Shown here: positions 1 through 8,235 of the stretch, in pieces
Numbering within the stretch: the first letter of the stretch is position 1
Layout: each line of letters begins with the position of its first letter
Source: Hyphomicrobium_A sp964622715
GTDB taxonomy: Bacteria; Pseudomonadota; Alphaproteobacteria; Rhizobiales; Hyphomicrobiaceae
Assembly: GCA_964622715.1 (NCBI GenBank)
Contig: CAZURR010000038.1
Coordinates: forward strand, 1-22,151
Direction: 5' to 3'
Length of the DNA stretch: 22,151 nt
Made by a program: the position numbers and the translations under genes
Notes under the pieces: model-generated
Database searches by the model: none
Told to the model about the DNA's origin: nothing
What the model saw: only the letters and a program-made list of their open reading frames with translations

Positions 1-141
1 TGGCTCATTGACGGCGCGCCAATCAAATCCGATCCGCGGGCGCGACACGTGGCCTGGAAGCCCGATGGCCGGGGCTTTGCCAAACTTTCAGTGATCGATG
101 CCAAGGGGCGCGTCGATCGTGTAACGGTGCGACTAAGGTAG
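1..141 (+). CDS. pbpC: C-terminal end of penicillin-binding protein 1C (partial)
   Basis: The window opens inside a reading frame with 46 codons before a TAG stop; the start lies to the left. The peptide starts WLIDGAPI, has an AWKPDGRGFAKLSVID core and ends VDRVTVRLR. This pattern (a Trp/Leu 'WLxDG' strand, then 'PDGxGxxxLxVxDxxGR') matches the end of the C-terminal beta domain of class A penicillin-binding protein 1C (BiPBP_C). The full protein would be a periplasmic, membrane-anchored glycosyltransferase/transpeptidase-like protein in peptidoglycan synthesis, but neither catalytic domain can be seen here. The assignment rests on recognition of the tail alone, so another protein with the same terminal domain is possible. 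Confidence 0.65.
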   Translation, partial: WLIDGAPIKSDPRARHVAWKPDGRGFAKLSVIDAKGRVDRVTVRLR

Positions 142-219
142 GCCCGACGCCAATGGCAAGCGGCCAGCAGAAAGGCTAGTCTCTTCATTTCAAGCTGTAC
201 CGCATCGAGCCTAGGCCCA

Positions 220-1290
220 ATGAAACGATACCTCCGCCTTTCGGCTGCTCTCCTGGCGCTTGCAGCCCTACTCACGGGCTGCGGCGAGGAGACAAGACAA
301 AAACTCCCCGCACTCGGCGCGAAAATCGATGACACTTCAGTTTCGGGTGTGTCATCCGGCGCCTACATGGCTGGCCAATTCGAGATGGCACATTCGCGCG
401 ACGTCATCGGCGCGGCCCTCATTGCCGGTGGTCCCTATGGCTGTTCTGAGAGCCTCTTTGCCAACGTCATGCCGGGTCCGGGCTCAGCGATCTTCACTCT
501 GACGAAGGCAATCAACGGCTGCATGCTCAATGCCCTCTCGTCATTCGGTGTACCAAACCCTCAAAAGCTGGCCGATCGGGCCGGCCGCCTCGCCGAGAAG
601 GATCGCATTGACCCAGTAAGCTATGTGCAGGACGACCGCATCTATCTGTTCTCCGGCAAGGACGATCACACCGTAGTGCCGGCGATCGTCACTGCTGCGC
701 GCGACTATTATAAAGCGCTAGGCGTGCCCGATACGCAGATTCAATTCGTCTCCGACCTGCCAGCCGGCCACGGTTTCGTCACCGAGGATAAGGGACCGGC
801 TTGTGGCTATACTGGCAAACCCTACATCGTCGATTGCGGATACGATCAGGCTGGCGCGTTGTTGGCCCACATCTATGGACCGCTCAACCCGCGCGCCAAT
901 GAGGCATCGGGTACGTATCTTGTCTTCGATCAGAGCGCTTTTACCCACGACATCAAGAATCACGGGCTGAGCAGCAGCGGCCTCATCTATATGCCAAAGG
1001 CCTGTCTGGAAGCGGACGGGTGCCGGGTCCACATCGCCTTCCATGGCTGCGGACAGAACCAGACCTTCGTCGGGGATGCCTTTGCGCACGACACGGGCTT
1101 TGCCAGGTGGGCCGATACCAACAACATCATCGTGCTGTTCCCGCAGACCGCAACGACGCCCCTCAACCCTCAAGGGTGCTGGGATTGGTGGGGTTACACG
1201 GGGCGCCGTTATCTCACACGCGCCGCACCGCAGATTAACGCGGTTCGCCGAATGCTGGAACAAATGGCAGGTAGCCGCTCGTCAACTTGA
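220..1290 (+). CDS. PHB depolymerase-family esterase, lipoprotein, type-2 motif order
   Basis: A 356-residue secreted hydrolase. The N-terminus (MKRYLRLSAALLALAALLTGC) is a lipoprotein signal with lipobox LTGC, so Cys21 should be lipidated. The lipase box GVSSG lies at 43-47 (nucleophile Ser45), the Asp is in KDDHTV (Asp149 likely), and the His is in AGHGF (His184). An oxyanion-type motif, AFHGCGQ, comes late, at 273-279. In type-1 extracellular PHB depolymerases the oxyanion His precedes the Ser; here it follows the triad, which is the circularly permuted type-2 arrangement. The family hydrolyses poly(3-hydroxybutyrate) or short ester oligomers; no linker or substrate-binding domain follows the catalytic domain, so soluble oligomers or another ester are equally plausible. 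Its Cys-rich core suggests disulfides. The ribosome-binding site is weak. It follows the PbpC remnant by 78 bases. Confidence 0.8.
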   Translation: MKRYLRLSAALLALAALLTGCGEETRQKLPALGAKIDDTSVSGVSSGAYMAGQFEMAHSRDVIGAALIAGGPYGCSESLFANVMPGPGSAIFTLTKAINGCMLNALSSFGVPNPQKLADRAGRLAEKDRIDPVSYVQDDRIYLFSGKDDHTVVPAIVTAARDYYKALGVPDTQIQFVSDLPAGHGFVTEDKGPACGYTGKPYIVDCGYDQAGALLAHIYGPLNPRANEASGTYLVFDQSAFTHDIKNHGLSSSGLIYMPKACLEADGCRVHIAFHGCGQNQTFVGDAFAHDTGFARWADTNNIIVLFPQTATTPLNPQGCWDWWGYTGRRYLTRAAPQINAVRRMLEQMAGSRSST

Positions 1291-1443
1291 ATTCACAATA
1301 CTTTCTGTACGGCGGTGTTTGGCCCTTGCCTCCACCCGCGTCAAAGCGGCACAAGGGTGCGACGATCGAGGTGGTTTCTCGCGCGCCTTGAGGTCGCCTA
1401 ATCTCTCGATCAAAAGAGTTCGACCAAAAAGCGCGGAAAACAA

Positions 1444-1459
1444 TCTGACGAACGTCAGA
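1444..1459. promoter_or_regulatory. 16-base inverted repeat upstream of the barrel protein gene
   Basis: TCTGACG-AA-CGTCAGA is a perfect inverted repeat with 7-base arms. It ends 19 bases before the chosen ATG at 1479 and just before the Shine-Dalgarno sequence. The position suits an operator for a dimeric regulator, but no regulator gene is adjacent and the motif matches no site I recognise. The rest of the 1291-1478 intergenic stretch shows no terminator and no clear -35/-10 pair. Confidence 0.35.
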
Positions 1460-1464
1460 AACAC

Positions 1465-1470
1465 GAGGGA
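1465..1470 (+). promoter_or_regulatory. Shine-Dalgarno sequence deciding the start at 1479
   Basis: GAGGGA lies 8 bases before the ATG at 1479 but only 2 bases before the in-frame GTG at 1473, so the ATG is the better start. Confidence 0.6.
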
Positions 1471-1478
1471 ACGTGCCG

Positions 1479-2429
1479 ATGACGCGCCTTATTGCAATTG
1501 GCTGGGATCAATCTCAGAGCGCATCGCAAGCAAGTGCCAGCTTCGAAAAGCTGACGAGCCTCGCAGCTATTGCCCTGCTCATAGCTTCATCAGCCGCAAC
1601 CATTTTGGAGCAAAGCACTATCGAAGGGGAGACGAGCGAGACAAAGCGTTCGACTGCTGAGAGGCTCGTTGGTGCCCTTCCAGCGAAAGAAACAATGGTG
1701 GGCGCATATATGGGCGCGCCACACACATATCCGAGCACGGTTAGGATTCAAAAGCCGGGGACTTACGACGTCACCATCGATCCCGTGCACTGGAAGGCGC
1801 GACCTTTTAGGGCGCCCATTTACTACGGCGCGCGTGTCGCCCGCTGGTTCACTGGCGGTAGCACCGGAATGATGGTCGACTTCATCCATTCAAAGGCCAT
1901 TGCAGAGCGCCAGAAGGAGGCCGCATTCTCTGGCACGTTCAACGGCAAACCGCTTCCGCCGCGCGGAAAGATCTCCGAGATCGTAAAAAAGCTCGAGTTC
2001 TCGCACGGCCACAACATGTTGTTACTCAATGGACTGTTGCGATTGCCAAACGTTGGCGCCCGCGTCAGCCCTTATGTCGGCGCTGGTGCAGGCGTTCTGT
2101 TGCCACACACGGAAGTTATGCTGACTAACGGCGACCCACGATCGTATGAGTACCACTACGCCGGCCCTGCCGGCCAAGCGCTCATCGGGCTTGAGGTCCG
2201 CTTGCCACGCATGTCCGTTTTCGTCGAGTACAAATTCACTTATGCGCAGTACGATGCGCCGCTGTCACAAATGAACGGCAGCTGGTTGTTCCTCGACCTC
2301 TGGCGGCAGTTCCAACGCTGGCTCAATGATGAAGAGCCAGCGGGTGGGCACGTGTCCACACGGCTTGCCAGTCATCAGCTGGTAGGCGGATTGGCCGTGC
2401 GGATCGCCGCACCTTCCCCGACACCATGA
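1479..2429 (+). CDS. Outer-membrane barrel protein, lipid A oxidase (LpxQ)-like
   Basis: A 316-residue protein from ATG 1479 (an in-frame GTG lies two codons earlier but is too close to the GAGGGA ribosome-binding site). A hydrophobic stretch near residues 26-42 may be a signal or anchor. The mature part has alternating, aromatic-rich strands (for example APIYYGARVARWF, MSVFVEYKFTYAQYD, HQLVGGLAVRI) and the segment RVSPYVGAGAGVLLPH, typical of small OmpA/OmpW-like barrels. The segments YGARVARW, SHGHNMLLLNGLLRLPN and AGPAGQALIGLEVRLPRMS recall rhizobial/hyphomicrobial proteins annotated as lipid A oxidase, which uses O2 to turn the proximal glucosamine of lipid A into 2-aminogluconate in the outer membrane. 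That name is from memory of the family; the barrel character is what the sequence shows. Its stop is 10 bases from the stop of the convergent gene. Confidence 0.6.
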   Translation: MTRLIAIGWDQSQSASQASASFEKLTSLAAIALLIASSAATILEQSTIEGETSETKRSTAERLVGALPAKETMVGAYMGAPHTYPSTVRIQKPGTYDVTIDPVHWKARPFRAPIYYGARVARWFTGGSTGMMVDFIHSKAIAERQKEAAFSGTFNGKPLPPRGKISEIVKKLEFSHGHNMLLLNGLLRLPNVGARVSPYVGAGAGVLLPHTEVMLTNGDPRSYEYHYAGPAGQALIGLEVRLPRMSVFVEYKFTYAQYDAPLSQMNGSWLFLDLWRQFQRWLNDEEPAGGHVSTRLASHQLVGGLAVRIAAPSPTP

Positions 2430-2439
2430 GGCCGGCACA

Positions 2440-5088
2440 TCAAAAGCGGCGCAGAAGCCGCTCGAAATAGTCGAGTTCTAATCGCGGGCGCAAAGGTTCG
2501 GCCGACCGGCGGCGTAGCTCCTCCAGGATTTCCCTGGCACGTTGCATGTCAATCTCATCGGGAATTCTGACCGAATTGCCAGCCTGTGGACCCTGGTACC
2601 GTTGCGGACGCCCGAGCGGGTCGCGCGGCTCGTTTCCCTCCTGCCCGTATTGCGAACGGCCGCCCTTTTGCATGCCCTCGGCCATCTGCTTGGCGCCCTG
2701 GCGCATTTGTTGAAGAGCGCGCCCCTGCTCGCCGAGCGCCTCACCGGTTTCATCATCCTTCAGCGCTCGTTCGGCGTTTTCCATCGCCTGCTGCGCGTCC
2801 TCGAATTCCGGCGAGCCTGCACCAAGCTTGTCCAACTCCCGGCGCAAACGACCGAGCTCCTCTTTTAGTTGGCGTTGCTGTTGGCTGAGCCCTTGTCCCG
2901 CTTGCTGACCTTGGCGCTGGCCCCTGCCCTGCTGCCCGGGCTGCCCTTGTCCTTGCTGCTGGCCACGTCGGCCATTGGGATCGGGCGTACCCTCGCCAGC
3001 TCTCGGCCCACGTTGACCCTGTCTGCGATGCTGACGGAAGGTCTCATCCATCAAGCGTTGCTGCTGCCCAACGATGTCGCCAAGCTCATCGAGCTTTTTC
3101 ATCATCATCTGGCCGCGCTCGGCCTCACTCCTGGACATTTGACCGGTTTGAAGACGCTCCAAGAGATCGCGCAACTCGGCCAACATGCGCTGCGCCTGCT
3201 CGCGCGAACCATTGAGAGCCTGGTTCTCCAGGTTCTCCATCATTCGCTGAAGGTCGTCCTGGCTCATTTGCTTGTTTTCCGGATCAAGTCCCTCCGGTGG
3301 AGCCATCTCGTTTTTCGCTGCATCCTTTGCCAGCTGATCGACATATTTGTTCAGCGCTTCGCGCAACTGCTGCATTAAGGCTTGCAGCTCGGCATCGGGC
3401 GCGCCCTTCTCGAGCGCATCGGCAAGCTTTTCCTGAGCTTCGCGAACTGCCTTTTCCGCTTCAGACAAATCGCCATTCTCGATACGCAATGCGAGATCCC
3501 ACAGTCCGTCCGTGACGCTCTTCATCCCCTCACGCGTCTTATCGCGCCTCAAGCTATGGTAGACCGTGCGCAATCCAAGATAGATCGAGGGACTGTCGAT
3601 GAAGCCCTCCGGCTCGAGCGTCAGCGCTTCGAGCGCACGCAGCACTTGGCTGCGATAGCGCGAATCCTCCAGAAGCTTGCGCCGCTGCTCGACAAGCGCG
3701 CGCGCAAGCGGTTTTTCGAAGTGCCGCTCTGGCAGGATCATCTTGATCGGTGCGCTGCGCCCGATATTGCCCGCGACGTCCTTGGCCTCAAGCGTCAGGA
3801 TGACCTCGCGACCAGACCAAGGATGCGGACCGAAGTCGATATAGGTCTGCGCCTCGTTGGAGCCCTTGCGCGGCATTCGCAGCTTCAGCTCCGGCGGCCG
3901 CTCAAGCGGCAAGCGCGGCCCCTTCAAGGTTTCCGGCCGCGCCCACGCCTTGCCGAGATCAACCGGATTTTCTTGCTTCGCGACCTTCTTAAGCTTCACC
4001 TCGCCGGAGACGACACCGTAGTCGTCCTCGACTGTATAGTTGAGCCTCAGGGAGCCGCGGCGTGTGCGCATCGGGTCCTTGGCATGAGAAATCTTGGGTG
4101 CATTGTCAGCGATGACGTCGAAGGTCCAGCGCGCCAGTTCGGTACTGGAGACGAGAACGCGCACCCGTGCCGGCTTAACTAGCTTCTGGCGCAGCTCCAT
4201 TACTTCGCTTGCCGAACGGGATGCCTTTCCCGCTTCCGGACGCTGCGCCTCGACAAACACGGCAGCGTCGGAGCCTTCGGCCAGCACTTCGAGACGTGGA
4301 TTGAGCAAGCCCGTTCCGGTGGCGCGCACAACGAGGACGCTATTATCAGGCACTTGGATTAGCGCATCGGCTTCAGATTTCTTGACCATACCGCGCAATG
4401 AGCCGTCCGCGAGCATCACCGGCGGCCGGTCAGTATAGGGCGGCGGTGTCACCCAGGCATCGAGGCGTGCCGTCACAATTGCGATTGGAGTGTTGAAGCG
4501 GAACGCGGAGCGAATGCGATCGGCCGCGCTATCGCCGACGAGGCCCGCCAAAGCGATGACACCTAGCAGCACAAGCGCACGCAAGGCAATGGGATCAACG
4601 CGATCGGTGCGCGGGTGGGGTTTTCCTACACGAAGTCGTGACAACGCTTTCGCAAGACGCTCGCGATGCGCCTGCCAGAGGGCCGTGGTGCGCGCGTCGT
4701 CCGCATTAGCGGTTATTGTGTCCTCATAGGACGAGGCCGGCCGGTGAGGAATGCCCGAAACGCGCTCGATGCGACGCACCGCTTCCTCGTGTGTTGGGAA
4801 TCGAACACGTACGGCAAATAACAAGGCAGCAAGGCCAGCCAAGCCGAATGCCGCGAGCAAAGCAATATGTGCGATGTTGCCGAGCATGGACCAAACGCCC
4901 AACAGCGACACCAGCAAGAACAGACCGGCGGCCCCGATGAGCAGCCACAGGCGCGGCCACAGGCGCTCGAAGAGCAGCGCCCATTTGCTGGCGCGCACCT
5001 TTCGCTTGAAGTCCTTGTCGCTGGACGAGCGAGAAACTTGAGGTTCAGGCATAAGGAAGGATACCGGCTCCGCCTCTGAGGGTTCCAT
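2440..5088 (-). CDS. TIGR02302/DUF4175 family membrane protein
   Basis: An 882-residue protein of unknown function. Two membrane helices (about 46-68 and 72-93) form a hairpin after a polar N-terminus; a third lies near 167-185. A large domain follows (about 200-455), including WVTPPPYTDRPPVML at 212-226, a proline-rich motif characteristic of this alphaproteobacterial family, and beta-rich segments likely outside the membrane. Residues 460-690 are strongly helical with many Gln, Glu and Met, consistent with coiled coil. Residues 688-737 are low complexity, made almost only of Gln, Gly, Arg and Pro; the family is named for this feature. The C-terminus is helical again and ends LDYFERLLRRF. 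It is last in the argH-lptM-lysA run, 64 bases after lysA. Neither possible start (5088 or Met13 at 5052) has a good ribosome-binding site. Envelope placement is an inference from topology. Confidence 0.8.
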   Translation of the reverse strand: MEPSEAEPVSFLMPEPQVSRSSSDKDFKRKVRASKWALLFERLWPRLWLLIGAAGLFLLVSLLGVWSMLGNIAHIALLAAFGLAGLAALLFAVRVRFPTHEEAVRRIERVSGIPHRPASSYEDTITANADDARTTALWQAHRERLAKALSRLRVGKPHPRTDRVDPIALRALVLLGVIALAGLVGDSAADRIRSAFRFNTPIAIVTARLDAWVTPPPYTDRPPVMLADGSLRGMVKKSEADALIQVPDNSVLVVRATGTGLLNPRLEVLAEGSDAAVFVEAQRPEAGKASRSASEVMELRQKLVKPARVRVLVSSTELARWTFDVIADNAPKISHAKDPMRTRRGSLRLNYTVEDDYGVVSGEVKLKKVAKQENPVDLGKAWARPETLKGPRLPLERPPELKLRMPRKGSNEAQTYIDFGPHPWSGREVILTLEAKDVAGNIGRSAPIKMILPERHFEKPLARALVEQRRKLLEDSRYRSQVLRALEALTLEPEGFIDSPSIYLGLRTVYHSLRRDKTREGMKSVTDGLWDLALRIENGDLSEAEKAVREAQEKLADALEKGAPDAELQALMQQLREALNKYVDQLAKDAAKNEMAPPEGLDPENKQMSQDDLQRMMENLENQALNGSREQAQRMLAELRDLLERLQTGQMSRSEAERGQMMMKKLDELGDIVGQQQRLMDETFRQHRRQGQRGPRAGEGTPDPNGRRGQQQGQGQPGQQGRGQRQGQQAGQGLSQQQRQLKEELGRLRRELDKLGAGSPEFEDAQQAMENAERALKDDETGEALGEQGRALQQMRQGAKQMAEGMQKGGRSQYGQEGNEPRDPLGRPQRYQGPQAGNSVRIPDEIDMQRAREILEELRRRSAEPLRPRLELDYFERLLRRF

Positions 5089-5152
5089 TAAAATTACGAC
5101 AGACGTTCACGTTAAGTTGCTGTTGCAAAAGGGCGAGATCAAGGGGCTAAGC

Positions 5153-6427
5153 CTACTTATCCGCTAGCCAGTCAGGCACGCGGTCCATGCCGATGAGGTC
5201 GTCATAGGTCTGGCGCGGACGTACGACGCAATAGCGGTCGCCGTTCACGAGGACCTCTGGCACCAGCCGGCGCGTATTGTAGGTTGAAGACATGACCGCG
5301 CCGTACGCGCCCGCTGTCATCACCGCTATAAGGTCGCCCGCCCCAAAGGACGGCAGATTGCGGTTGATCGCCAAATAATCACCCGTTTCGCAAATGGGTC
5401 CAACGACGTCCTGCTCAGCCGAAGGCATCGTGGCCTTCGACTCGACCACCGGCCAGATTTCATGCCACGCCTCATAGAGTGTCGGCCGCAAAAGATCGTT
5501 CATTGCGGCATCGACGACCGTGAACTTTCTGTCGGTGCCTGCCTTGCTGAAGATGACCTCGGAAACAAGAATGCCGGCATTGGCGGCGATCATGCGCCCA
5601 GGCTCCAGCACAATTTTCAAGCCCAAGTCGCCGAGCGTCTCGTTGACGACGGCAGCGTAATCGGCGGGAGGCGGCGCGACCGGCCCTTTGGATACATAGG
5701 GCACGCCAAGACCGCCGCCGATGTCAAGATGCTCCAGCGCGTGGCCATCCCTGATCAGCCCCTGTGCCAGCTCGCGCATAAGACGGAAAGCATTGCGGAA
5801 GGGCCCAAGATCGGTGATCTGGCTTCCGATGTGCATATGGATTCCCGTCGCGACAATGCCGGACAACGCGCGGGCTTGTGCGTATAGCCGGGGAGCCTGT
5901 GCAAATGGAATGCCGAATTTGTTCTCTGCCTTGCCGGTCGCTATTTTCGCGTGCGTTTTTGCGTCGACGTCCGGATTGACGCGAAGTGCAACGCGCGCCG
6001 TCTGGCCTGCGCTTGCTGCAACCTCGCTTAGGGCCTGCAGCTCCGGTTCGCTTTCGACATTGAAGCCTAGAATGCCCTTATCGAGCGCAAAGGCCATTTC
6101 GTCCCGGGTCTTGCCGACGCCAGCAAAGATGATCTTGGAGGCGGCGACACCCGCGGCAAGTGCACGGCGTAGTTCGCCTTCGGAGACGACATCCATGCCA
6201 GCACCCAGGCGCGCCATCGTGCCCAGAATGGCCTGATTGGAGTTTGCTTTGACCGCGTAGCAGATCAGCGCGTCAAAGCTGTCGAACGCCTCAGCCAGAA
6301 CGCGGTAGTGCCGCTCCAGCGTTGCGGTGGAATAGCAATAGAACGGCGTGCCAACCTCGGCGGCCAACCGCGCGATGCTCAAGTCCTCGGCGTGCAGGAC
6401 GCCGCCCTTATGGTGAAAGTGATGCAT
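5153..6427 (-). CDS. lysA: Diaminopimelate decarboxylase
   Basis: A 424-residue cytoplasmic PLP enzyme that decarboxylates meso-2,6-diaminopimelate to L-lysine, the last step of lysine synthesis. The fold-type III barrel carries the PLP lysine in CYAVKAN (Lys60), HMHIGS (197-202), the phosphate-binding GGGLG (237-241) and EPGR (275-278). The C-terminal beta domain has CETGD (346-350), whose Cys is the residue that reaches the active site of the partner subunit in the dimer, and the Tyr in GAYG. Length and motifs are those of a complete enzyme. It follows the small lipoprotein gene by 27 bases and is probably co-transcribed with argH upstream, an arrangement common in proteobacteria. Confidence 0.97.
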   Translation of the reverse strand: MHHFHHKGGVLHAEDLSIARLAAEVGTPFYCYSTATLERHYRVLAEAFDSFDALICYAVKANSNQAILGTMARLGAGMDVVSEGELRRALAAGVAASKIIFAGVGKTRDEMAFALDKGILGFNVESEPELQALSEVAASAGQTARVALRVNPDVDAKTHAKIATGKAENKFGIPFAQAPRLYAQARALSGIVATGIHMHIGSQITDLGPFRNAFRLMRELAQGLIRDGHALEHLDIGGGLGVPYVSKGPVAPPPADYAAVVNETLGDLGLKIVLEPGRMIAANAGILVSEVIFSKAGTDRKFTVVDAAMNDLLRPTLYEAWHEIWPVVESKATMPSAEQDVVGPICETGDYLAINRNLPSFGAGDLIAVMTAGAYGAVMSSTYNTRRLVPEVLVNGDRYCVVRPRQTYDDLIGMDRVPDWLADK

Positions 6428-6454
6428 GGATGCGCTTCTAGCGCGAGATTCGCG

Positions 6455-6670
6455 TTAGCGCAGCAGCGGATCGAGAATGAAGTCTTCGTGCTTCTTGCGC
6501 GGCGCCTCAGAATTCGGTCCGGAATCGCGGGTTTCAGCCGACCGCGCGGTGCCCGTTGCCTTGGCGCCGGGCGGCGGATCAAGCGAGCCTCGCACCCCGC
6601 AGGCGGAAAGGCTCAATCCCAGGGCGGCCATGACCAGCCCCATACGAATGATCCTTGGTATTGATCCCAC
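6455..6670 (-). CDS. lptM: Small LptM-like (YifL-type) lipoprotein
   Basis: A short lipoprotein of 71 residues from GTG 6670. The hydrophobic segment MGLVMAALGLSLSACGVRGSL ends in lipobox LSAC followed by GxRGxL, the hallmark of the LptM/YifL family (usually CGxKGPL). LptM in E. coli assists oxidative maturation of the LPS translocon LptD; the role here is inferred. The tail is polar and disordered-looking, with DPPPG and a basic/acidic end. Three starts compete: TTG 6685, GTG 6670 with AGGG 8 bases upstream, and ATG 6643 with AAGGA (6652-6656) 8 bases upstream. I prefer 6670 because it gives the signal peptide a basic n-region (Arg-Ile-Ile-Arg), but 6643 is a serious alternative. It sits between argH and lysA, the usual place for this gene in alphaproteobacteria. 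Confidence 0.75.
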   Translation of the reverse strand: MGSIPRIIRMGLVMAALGLSLSACGVRGSLDPPPGAKATGTARSAETRDSGPNSEAPRKKHEDFILDPLLR

Positions 6671-6780
6671 CGACATATCCCTCAACCGACCACATTCCCC
6701 TTAGGGTCGAGCAAAGCCGCTTGGCGCCAGGTCCCTGCCCAAATGAGCGGGTCGCAGCGCTAAGCGATCAGATGTTCGTT

Positions 6781-8190
6781 CTAAACCCTGGAAAGGGCCT
6801 TTTCCAACCGCTTCAGCCAGGAACGAGCCATTTTGCGGACGTTCTGTGGCGCAGTTCCACCATAGCTTTTACGGCTCGAAACCGACTTTTCTGGGCTCAA
6901 AACCGAGAAAACATCGTTCGTTATCCGTGGCTCGACCGCCTTCATGGCGTCCAGTGGCAGCTTTTCCAGCGCCAACCCCCGTGATTCTGCCATAGCCACT
7001 ATGCGGCCCGTCAGGTGGTGGGCCTCACGAAATGGCAGCCTCAGCACACAGACCAGCCAGTCGGCAAGATCGGTCGCCGTCGAATACCCCTGGTCTGCGG
7101 CTGCCCGCATGGCATCCGGCACCGGCTCCATGTCATCGACCATCCCCGTCATCGCGGCGATCGCCAGTGCAAGACTATCGAGCGCATCGAAGGCGACTTC
7201 TTTGTCCTCTTGCATGTCTTTCGAATAGGCGAGCGGCAGGCCCTTCATAACCATCAACAGGCTTTGGAAGGCGCCGGCGATGCGCCCGACCTTGGCCCGT
7301 GTCAGTTCGGCCGCGTCCGGATTGCGCTTTTGCGGCATGATGGAAGACCCGCTCGTGAACTTGTCCGAAAGCCGGATGAAGCCGAACTGGGGCGTGACCC
7401 ACAGCACAATTTCCTCAGCAAAGCGCGATAAGTGCATGGCCGTGATGGCAGCGGCGGCCAACGTTTCGAGCACGAAGTCGCGATCGGACACGCTGTCGAG
7501 CGAGTTGGCCGACGGTTTATCAAATCCCAGCGCTTCAGCTGTCATGTGCCGGTCGATAGGAAATGACGTGCCTGCGAGCGCGGCTGAACCCAACGGGCAT
7601 TCGTTAAGCCGGCGGCGCGCGTCGGCGAACCGACCGCGGTCGCGGCCCAGCATCTCGACATAGGCGAGCAAATGATGCCCGAAGGTGACGGGCTGGGCCG
7701 GCTGCAGATGCGTGAAGCCCGGCAAAACGGTTGCTGCGTGCGCCTCTGCTTTGCGCGTAAACACCAACTGCAATTGCGCAAGCGCCGCGTCGAACGCGTC
7801 GATGGTGTCGCGCATGTAGAGCCGGAAGTCAGTGGCGACTTGATCGTTGCGCGAACGTGCCGTGTGCAGTCGGCCAGCCGGCGTGCCGATCATATCCTTG
7901 ACGCGCGCCTCGATGTTCATATGTACATCCTCGTGCGCGCGCGCATATACCATCTCACCGCCTTCGATCTCTGCGAGGACCTGCTCCAGCCCTTTCAAGA
8001 TCTCACGCGCGTCCGCCTTAGTAATGATGCCTTGAGCCGCAAGCATAGACGCATGCGCCTTTGAGGCGCGGATGTCTTGGGGGGCTAGCCGCTTGTCGAA
8101 GCCAATGGAGGCGTTTATCTCCTCCATGATCTCGGCGGGCAGAGCCTTGAAACGACCGCCCCACATGCGGTTTGCAGACTTCTTGGTCAC
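6781..8190 (-). CDS. argH: Argininosuccinate lyase
   Basis: A complete 469-residue enzyme splitting argininosuccinate into arginine and fumarate, the last step of arginine synthesis, in the cytoplasm as a homotetramer. It belongs to the aspartase/fumarase superfamily: HTARSRNDQVATD at 109-121, the GFTHLQ region (catalytic base His161), and the signature loop GSSIMPQKRNP at 281-291 carrying the catalytic Ser (282/283). The N-terminal MWGGRF is typical of the family. The first gene of the minus-strand run, it is 110 bases ahead of the lipoprotein gene and divergent from the TlpA-like gene, with about 45 bases between the two starts, so their promoters must overlap or lie inside the neighbouring gene. 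Confidence 0.97.
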   Translation of the reverse strand: MTKKSANRMWGGRFKALPAEIMEEINASIGFDKRLAPQDIRASKAHASMLAAQGIITKADAREILKGLEQVLAEIEGGEMVYARAHEDVHMNIEARVKDMIGTPAGRLHTARSRNDQVATDFRLYMRDTIDAFDAALAQLQLVFTRKAEAHAATVLPGFTHLQPAQPVTFGHHLLAYVEMLGRDRGRFADARRRLNECPLGSAALAGTSFPIDRHMTAEALGFDKPSANSLDSVSDRDFVLETLAAAAITAMHLSRFAEEIVLWVTPQFGFIRLSDKFTSGSSIMPQKRNPDAAELTRAKVGRIAGAFQSLLMVMKGLPLAYSKDMQEDKEVAFDALDSLALAIAAMTGMVDDMEPVPDAMRAAADQGYSTATDLADWLVCVLRLPFREAHHLTGRIVAMAESRGLALEKLPLDAMKAVEPRITNDVFSVLSPEKSVSSRKSYGGTAPQNVRKMARSWLKRLEKALSRV

Positions 8191-8224
8191 GGGTTTGTGC
8201 TCCGTCAGCGCACCAAAATTGGCG

Positions 8225-8229
8225 AAGGA
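8225..8229 (+). promoter_or_regulatory. Shine-Dalgarno sequence deciding the TlpA start
   Basis: AAGGA lies 6 bases before the ATG at 8236. The in-frame GTG at 8197 has no comparable site and would add 13 polar residues ahead of the membrane anchor. Confidence 0.6.
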
Positions 8230-8235
8230 AGGTAC

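Noticed and set aside
718..1263. A 181-codon minus-strand frame opposite the esterase gene.
   Set aside because: It lies wholly within the lipoprotein esterase and has no recognisable domain or ribosome-binding site.
2869..3030. Repetitive DNA from Gln/Gly-rich codons, which could be taken for a tandem repeat.
   Set aside because: It is in-frame low-complexity coding sequence of the TIGR02302 protein with varied codons and no fixed repeat unit.
3382..4182. A 266-codon plus-strand frame inside the TIGR02302 gene.
   Set aside because: It is a shadow of a well supported minus-strand gene; its Arg/Leu/Gln-rich peptide has no domain.
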